From the NCBI RefSeq assembly GCF_947500255.1, contig NZ_CANMRL010000002.1, positions 62,001-126,000 of the forward strand: DNA of 64,000 bases. Reading direction: 5' to 3'. The position numbers were made by a program, and so were the translations under genes. This DNA comes from an uncultured Psychroserpens sp. GTDB lineage: Bacteria; Bacteroidota; Bacteroidia; Flavobacteriales; Flavobacteriaceae. How positions within the stretch are numbered: position 1 is the first letter of the stretch; each line of letters begins with the position of its first letter. Of this stretch, positions 60,248 through 64,000 are shown in pieces. The notes beneath the pieces are model-generated. The model was not told where the DNA came from. It saw nothing but the letters and a program-made list of their open reading frames with translations, and ran no database searches.

Positions 60248-60998
60248 ATACTTGTACTTACATATAATCCTCTTATTCTTCGGAATATCGCTAAACTCCA
60301 ATGCAGCCAGTTTTGATGAATCGTTTTATGCTAAAAGCATACAAGATTCGGTATATATTGATGTAGAGCCCATAAACAAACGAGAATACAACGACCTTAG
60401 AGAAAAATATGATGGCAACGAGTTCATTTATGAACGGACAGCAGAAAACTCTGGATGGTGGACACGTTTCAAACAATGGCTTTCCGACTTATTTAAAGAG
60501 CTCTTTAATATTAATTCTGATGCTAAAGCTGCCGATATTACAGATATTGCACTAAAGATTTTTTATGTTGTTATCTTTTTACTTGTTGTGTTATTTATCG
60601 TTAAGGCCATAATTAACAGAGAAGGTTATTGGGTATTTGGTAAGTCTTCAGATAAAAGTATCATTCCTGTCACAGATATAGAAAACAATATTTTTGAAAC
60701 TAATTTTATTACTCTTATTAAAAATGCTGAAAACAATGGCAACTATAGGTTGGCCATTAGATATTATTACTTATGGTTGCTTAAAACACTATCAGAAGCA
60801 GAACTTATAGATTATGATGTAGAGAAAACAAATAGTGATTATTATACTGAAATTAAAAGTGAAAACACTAGGAAAGAGTTTTCATATACGTCATATCTCT
60901 ATAATTATATTTGGTATGGAGAATTTGATATAGACAATTTGCAATTCGAGAAAGCCAAGACTGCATTTACTCAATTTTTAAATTCAATTAAGACATGA
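60231..60998 (+). CDS. DUF4129 domain-containing membrane protein
   Basis: A 255-residue protein overlapping the previous gene by 17 bp. The start is TTG 60231 or GTG 60240; both lead into a signal-peptide-like stretch (LYLHIILLFFGISLNSNAA). A periplasmic segment, one helix (IFYVVIFLLVVLFIVKAII) and a cytoplasmic C-terminal DUF4129 domain follow (IRYYYLWLLKTLSEAELIDY, SYLYNYIWYGEFDI). DUF4129 often neighbours MoxR/DUF58 genes. The 3' end overlaps the next start (ATGA). Confidence 0.85.
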   Translation: MDLVSRYLYLHIILLFFGISLNSNAASFDESFYAKSIQDSVYIDVEPINKREYNDLREKYDGNEFIYERTAENSGWWTRFKQWLSDLFKELFNINSDAKAADITDIALKIFYVVIFLLVVLFIVKAIINREGYWVFGKSSDKSIIPVTDIENNIFETNFITLIKNAENNGNYRLAIRYYYLWLLKTLSEAELIDYDVEKTNSDYYTEIKSENTRKEFSYTSYLYNYIWYGEFDIDNLQFEKAKTAFTQFLNSIKT

Positions 60999-62191
60999 GT
61001 AAGACACTAAAAATATATCTCGGCATCTTGCTATTACTATTTATAGGTATTGCTGCTATAGAGTTTTCTAGACCTATACCTGTCAACTGGGAAAAAACCT
61101 ATAACGAGACCCATAAAATACCTTATGGAACCTTTGTGTTTTACGAAGAATTAAACAACTTATTTCCAGACAGTAAAGTGCAAGACATTAAAGTAACACC
61201 ATACGAGTATTTTGATGACTATTACAGCTGGGAAGATAGCACCTATCTCACTTCTGGGACCTATATGATTATTGATGAATATCCAAATATTGATAACACC
61301 TCAGCTCAAGAATTGTTAGATTTTGCGTCTTATGGCAATGATATATTCATGTCTAGTAATTATTTTCCAACCAGACTTTTAGATTCATTAGGTTTTAAAA
61401 CTCAAAACGATTTTAATTTTGAAGGCAAGGCAGAGTTTTCATTCACAAACCCAATTTTCAAGAATGATTCTATTACTATCGAAAAAGGACTAAGTAATAT
61501 CTATTTTTCTGAAATAGACACACTCTACACTACTGTTCTAGGTTATCAAAAATTTGGAGATGCAAAATATGCTAACTATATAAAGACATCTTGGGGAGAT
61601 GGCTATTTCTATATTCACCTACAGCCTGCAGCGTTCACAAATTATAACTTACTTAAAAAGTCTAATGACAAGTATGCATCAAGTGCAGTATCCTATTTAA
61701 AAGATGATACGATCTATTTTGATTCGAGAAATAAATCGAGAAAAACAATGAGTAATTCATCTTTACGCTTTATTCATAGCCAACCACCTTTAAAATGGGC
61801 TTGGAGATTAATGCTATTAACAACAGTATTATTTATGATATTTAATGCTAAACGAAAACAGCGTATTGTAAGTGTGAAAACTCCACTTAAAAATACCACA
61901 ATAGAATTTACAAAAACGATTGGTAATTTGTATTACGAAACCAAAGACCATGACAACTTAATAGAGAAAAAAATCACATACTTTTTAGAATATATACGTC
62001 GTGTATACTATTTAGATACTCAAATTTTAGATGATAAATTTGTAAAGAACTTATCTTTAAAATCTGGTAAAGATGAAAGTGATGTTAAAAAATTAATTAA
62101 CCAAATTGTACATTTAAAAGCTAAAACAACCTGTAATGAAGGTGATTTATTGCGATTAAATAAAGCTATTGAAGATTTTTACACGAGATAA
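60995..62191 (+). CDS. DUF4350 domain-containing membrane protein
   Basis: A 398-residue protein. An N-terminal helix (IYLGILLLLFIGIAAIEF), a periplasmic DUF4350 domain (KIPYGTFVFYEELNNLFPDS, GTYMIIDEYPNIDNTSAQ, SYGNDIFMSSNYFPTRLLDS), a second helix (WRLMLLTTVLFMIFNA) and a cytoplasmic tail with LYYETKDHDNLIEKKITYFL make up the layout. Role unknown; conserved in this operon in Bacteroidota. It starts on the ATGA overlap of the DUF4129 gene. Confidence 0.88.
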   Translation: MSKTLKIYLGILLLLFIGIAAIEFSRPIPVNWEKTYNETHKIPYGTFVFYEELNNLFPDSKVQDIKVTPYEYFDDYYSWEDSTYLTSGTYMIIDEYPNIDNTSAQELLDFASYGNDIFMSSNYFPTRLLDSLGFKTQNDFNFEGKAEFSFTNPIFKNDSITIEKGLSNIYFSEIDTLYTTVLGYQKFGDAKYANYIKTSWGDGYFYIHLQPAAFTNYNLLKKSNDKYASSAVSYLKDDTIYFDSRNKSRKTMSNSSLRFIHSQPPLKWAWRLMLLTTVLFMIFNAKRKQRIVSVKTPLKNTTIEFTKTIGNLYYETKDHDNLIEKKITYFLEYIRRVYYLDTQILDDKFVKNLSLKSGKDESDVKKLINQIVHLKAKTTCNEGDLLRLNKAIEDFYTR

Positions 62192-62193
62192 CT

Positions 62194-63297
62194 ATGGAAC
62201 ATTTAGATGACAAGCAAAACGAAGATTTAACGCCTAAAAATGAGCATTCAGATGTATCATCATCAGAAAATGCGAATGCAGCAGTACCACCTGAAACCAA
62301 TCAAGCTCTAGAAACTTCTGAGAGTGATATCAGTTTTAAAAATCGTATTGATTTAAGTGAGCTACAAGATGGTATAGCACTCATTAAAAATGAAATTGGA
62401 AAAGTCATTGTTGGGCAAAAAGGAATGATAGATATGCTTATCGCTTCTATTTTAGCCAATGGACACTCGCTTATAGAAGGTGTTCCTGGTGTAGCAAAAA
62501 CGATCTCTGCAAAACTTTTGGCCAAATCTCTAGATATTGGTTTTAGTCGAATTCAATTTACACCAGATTTAATGCCAAGTGATATTTTGGGTACGTCTGT
62601 ATTTAATATGAAAAATTCAGAATTTGAATTTAAACAAGGTCCTATTTTCTCAAATATGATTCTCATTGATGAAATAAACAGAGCACCAGCCAAAACCCAA
62701 GCTGCACTATTTGAAGTGATGGAAGAACGCCAGATTACCATAGATGGAAACAAATTTAAAATGGAATTACCGTTTATTGTTTTAGCCACTCAAAACCCTG
62801 TAGAACAAGAAGGTACTTACCGCCTACCTGAAGCGCAATTAGACCGTTTCCTATTCAAAATAGATATTGATTATCCTAATATTGATGAGGAAGTAGAAAT
62901 CTTAAACAGAGAACAAAATTTACAAGGAGCTCTTAAAACAGATCAAGTAAAAGCACATTTAAGTAAAGACCAAATTAACAAATTCCAAACATTAGTAGAT
63001 CAAATCATTATTGAATCACATTTGATCAAATATATTGCCGATATTATCGTAAATACACGTAGTAATCCGTTTTTATACCTAGGAGCTTCACCTAGAGCCT
63101 CAATTGCTATACTAAAAGCAAGTAAAGCATTTGCTGCCATGGACGGAAGAGATTTTGTAACACCAGAAGATATTAAACGTGCAGCTATCCCTGTTTTACA
63201 ACATCGTGTCATTGTTACTCCAGAACGTGAGATGGAAGGCGTGACCACGAAACAAATTATCAAACAAATTATAGAAGCTGTAGAAATACCTAGATAA
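62194..63297 (+). CDS. MoxR-family AAA+ ATPase
   Basis: A 367-residue cytoplasmic AAA+ protein. After an acidic, low-complexity N-terminus (1-45), the core has Walker A LIEGVPGVAKT, Walker B MILIDEINRAPAKTQAAL, sensor 1 VLATQNPVEQEG, RLPEAQLDRFLFKI and GASPRASIAILKASKA. MoxR ATPases act as metal- or fold-chaperones with von Willebrand-type DUF58 proteins, whose gene starts at 63851. The intervening gene is unusual. Confidence 0.95.
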   Translation: MEHLDDKQNEDLTPKNEHSDVSSSENANAAVPPETNQALETSESDISFKNRIDLSELQDGIALIKNEIGKVIVGQKGMIDMLIASILANGHSLIEGVPGVAKTISAKLLAKSLDIGFSRIQFTPDLMPSDILGTSVFNMKNSEFEFKQGPIFSNMILIDEINRAPAKTQAALFEVMEERQITIDGNKFKMELPFIVLATQNPVEQEGTYRLPEAQLDRFLFKIDIDYPNIDEEVEILNREQNLQGALKTDQVKAHLSKDQINKFQTLVDQIIIESHLIKYIADIIVNTRSNPFLYLGASPRASIAILKASKAFAAMDGRDFVTPEDIKRAAIPVLQHRVIVTPEREMEGVTTKQIIKQIIEAVEIPR

Positions 63298-63302
63298 TTC
63301 GT

Positions 63303-63833
63303 ATGGAACTAACGCAACATTGTAAACTTTGTGATCATAAAATCATTGATTATATGACAGGTACTCTATGTGGTTTAACCAACAAAAAACCTGATTTTCA
63401 AAATAAATGTGGCGTCATAAAATTAGAATCAGAGTTTGAAGAACAGATAAAAAAAACCAACATCGAATACGAGGCTGTATTAAAGACCAAAACAGATACT
63501 ATTGGACATATCACTATGTATTCTATCATTGCTGTCGCATTATTTATTGCAGGTTTTCTTTTAGGAAAATTTATTTTCGATAAAGGTGTCATCTCAACGG
63601 TTCCATTAATTGTAATGGGATTAGGACTTGGCCCATTAGGTATTGCATTTGGTCCTTTAAATAAATACATGACCAATTTAAAACTTGCTAAAAAAAAGAA
63701 GCAAGATCTAGATATATTGTGTAAAATGTATGGTTATCATTACGATATAAATATCGTTCATAACAAAGACAGTTTAGGAAACAAATCATACGATACCGAT
63801 TTAAAAATTAGAAAAACTAATAACACCTATTAA
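63303..63833 (+). CDS. Cys-rich two-helix membrane protein between MoxR and DUF58
   Basis: A 176-residue protein with the cysteine cluster CKLCDHKI, GTLCGLTN, FQNKCGVIK in the first 37 residues, which could bind zinc or iron. A charged helix, then two hydrophobic segments (MYSIIAVALFIAGFLLGKF, TVPLIVMGLGLGPLGIAFG) and a Lys-rich C-terminal part (KLAKKKKQDLDILCKMYGYH). It starts 5 bp after the MoxR stop. No family recognised; conserved location is not known to me. Confidence 0.65.
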   Translation: MELTQHCKLCDHKIIDYMTGTLCGLTNKKPDFQNKCGVIKLESEFEEQIKKTNIEYEAVLKTKTDTIGHITMYSIIAVALFIAGFLLGKFIFDKGVISTVPLIVMGLGLGPLGIAFGPLNKYMTNLKLAKKKKQDLDILCKMYGYHYDINIVHNKDSLGNKSYDTDLKIRKTNNTY

Positions 63834-63850
63834 ATAAAAAATAACACCAT

Positions 63851-64000
63851 TTGAAACGCATTAAACCTTTTTATTTACAAAACAGATTCTTCTATGCATG
63901 TATTGCCATTATGGTATTATTTGTATTGAGTTTTTTATTTCCTAGAGGTTTTGCTATTGTTAAGCTAATACTGTTATTGTTGGTGACCTTAACAGTCTTA
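63851..64000 (+). CDS. DUF58 domain protein, N-terminus only (cut by window end)
   Basis: The first 50 codons of a DUF58 gene: TTG start (an in-frame stop lies just upstream), MKRIKPFYLQNRFFYA and two hydrophobic helices (ACIAIMVLFVLSFLFP, VKLILLLLVTLTVL). The N-terminus and place after MoxR fit the DUF58 family, whose partner is MoxR. The remainder lies past the window. Confidence 0.7.
   Translation, partial: MKRIKPFYLQNRFFYACIAIMVLFVLSFLFPRGFAIVKLILLLLVTLTVL

Overview
The window reads as a stretch of chromosome from a marine-type Flavobacteriaceae bacterium (Bacteroidota). The DNA is A+T-rich. Many genes are preceded by the phylum's TAnnTTTG promoter element. Several secreted proteins carry type IX secretion (T9SS) sorting domains, and there is a one-protein hybrid two-component regulator (HTCS) with a beta-propeller sensor. 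The genus cannot be fixed from sequence reading alone. No rRNA, tRNA, IS element, prophage, CRISPR array or origin was recognised. Genes cover nearly everything; the one gap above 300 bp (11122-11494) holds a small gene and regulatory structures.

Region 1 (1-16.8 kb) is a cell-surface region. Two paralogous giant T9SS proteins (choice-of-anchor L domain, then a Cys/Asp-rich repeat present 11 times in one and twice in the other, then a type B sorting domain) are followed by an HTCS regulator. Next come a 25-bp perfect dyad, a 45-codon ORF resembling half of a T9SS type A sorting domain, a terminator-like hairpin, and a tightly packed five-gene operon of secreted proteins. The operon ends in a YadA-head-like, S74-chaperone fibre protein. 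The HTCS, dyad and operon look like a regulated surface-fibre locus rather than a polysaccharide utilisation locus, since there is no SusC/SusD pair or glycosidase.

Region 2 (16.8-26.9 kb) is housekeeping: uvrB, a TerB-like protein, a secreted esterase, a DUF1456 protein, an iron-sulfur APS/PAPS reductase (cysH), small secreted unknowns, sucC, and lysA divergent from a free-standing ACT-domain protein.

Region 3 (26.9-41.4 kb) is almost entirely on the minus strand. grpE-dnaJ comes first. A six-gene run follows: ABC exporter, MscS channel, DUF6268 outer-membrane protein, sigma-54 response regulator lacking a DNA-binding domain, and PPK2. Then come an M28 peptidase and a four-gene run of DinB-like, VOC, carboxypeptidase-regulatory-like and MG2/plug proteins.

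Region 4 (41.5-52 kb) has YceI and a fasciclin (FAS1) protein divergent from a sigma factor/RskA-like anti-sigma/metalloprotease operon. It continues with a TonB receptor and TonB, a YhhN protein, a type II NADH dehydrogenase, and a second sigma factor with a small membrane partner.

Region 5 (52-64 kb) carries an acyltransferase, a CoA pyrophosphatase head-to-head with a lipoprotein cyclophilin, an M3 peptidase, a TRIC channel and an RDD protein. It ends in the SpoIIM/DUF4129/DUF4350/MoxR/DUF58 membrane-ATPase operon, cut by the window end.
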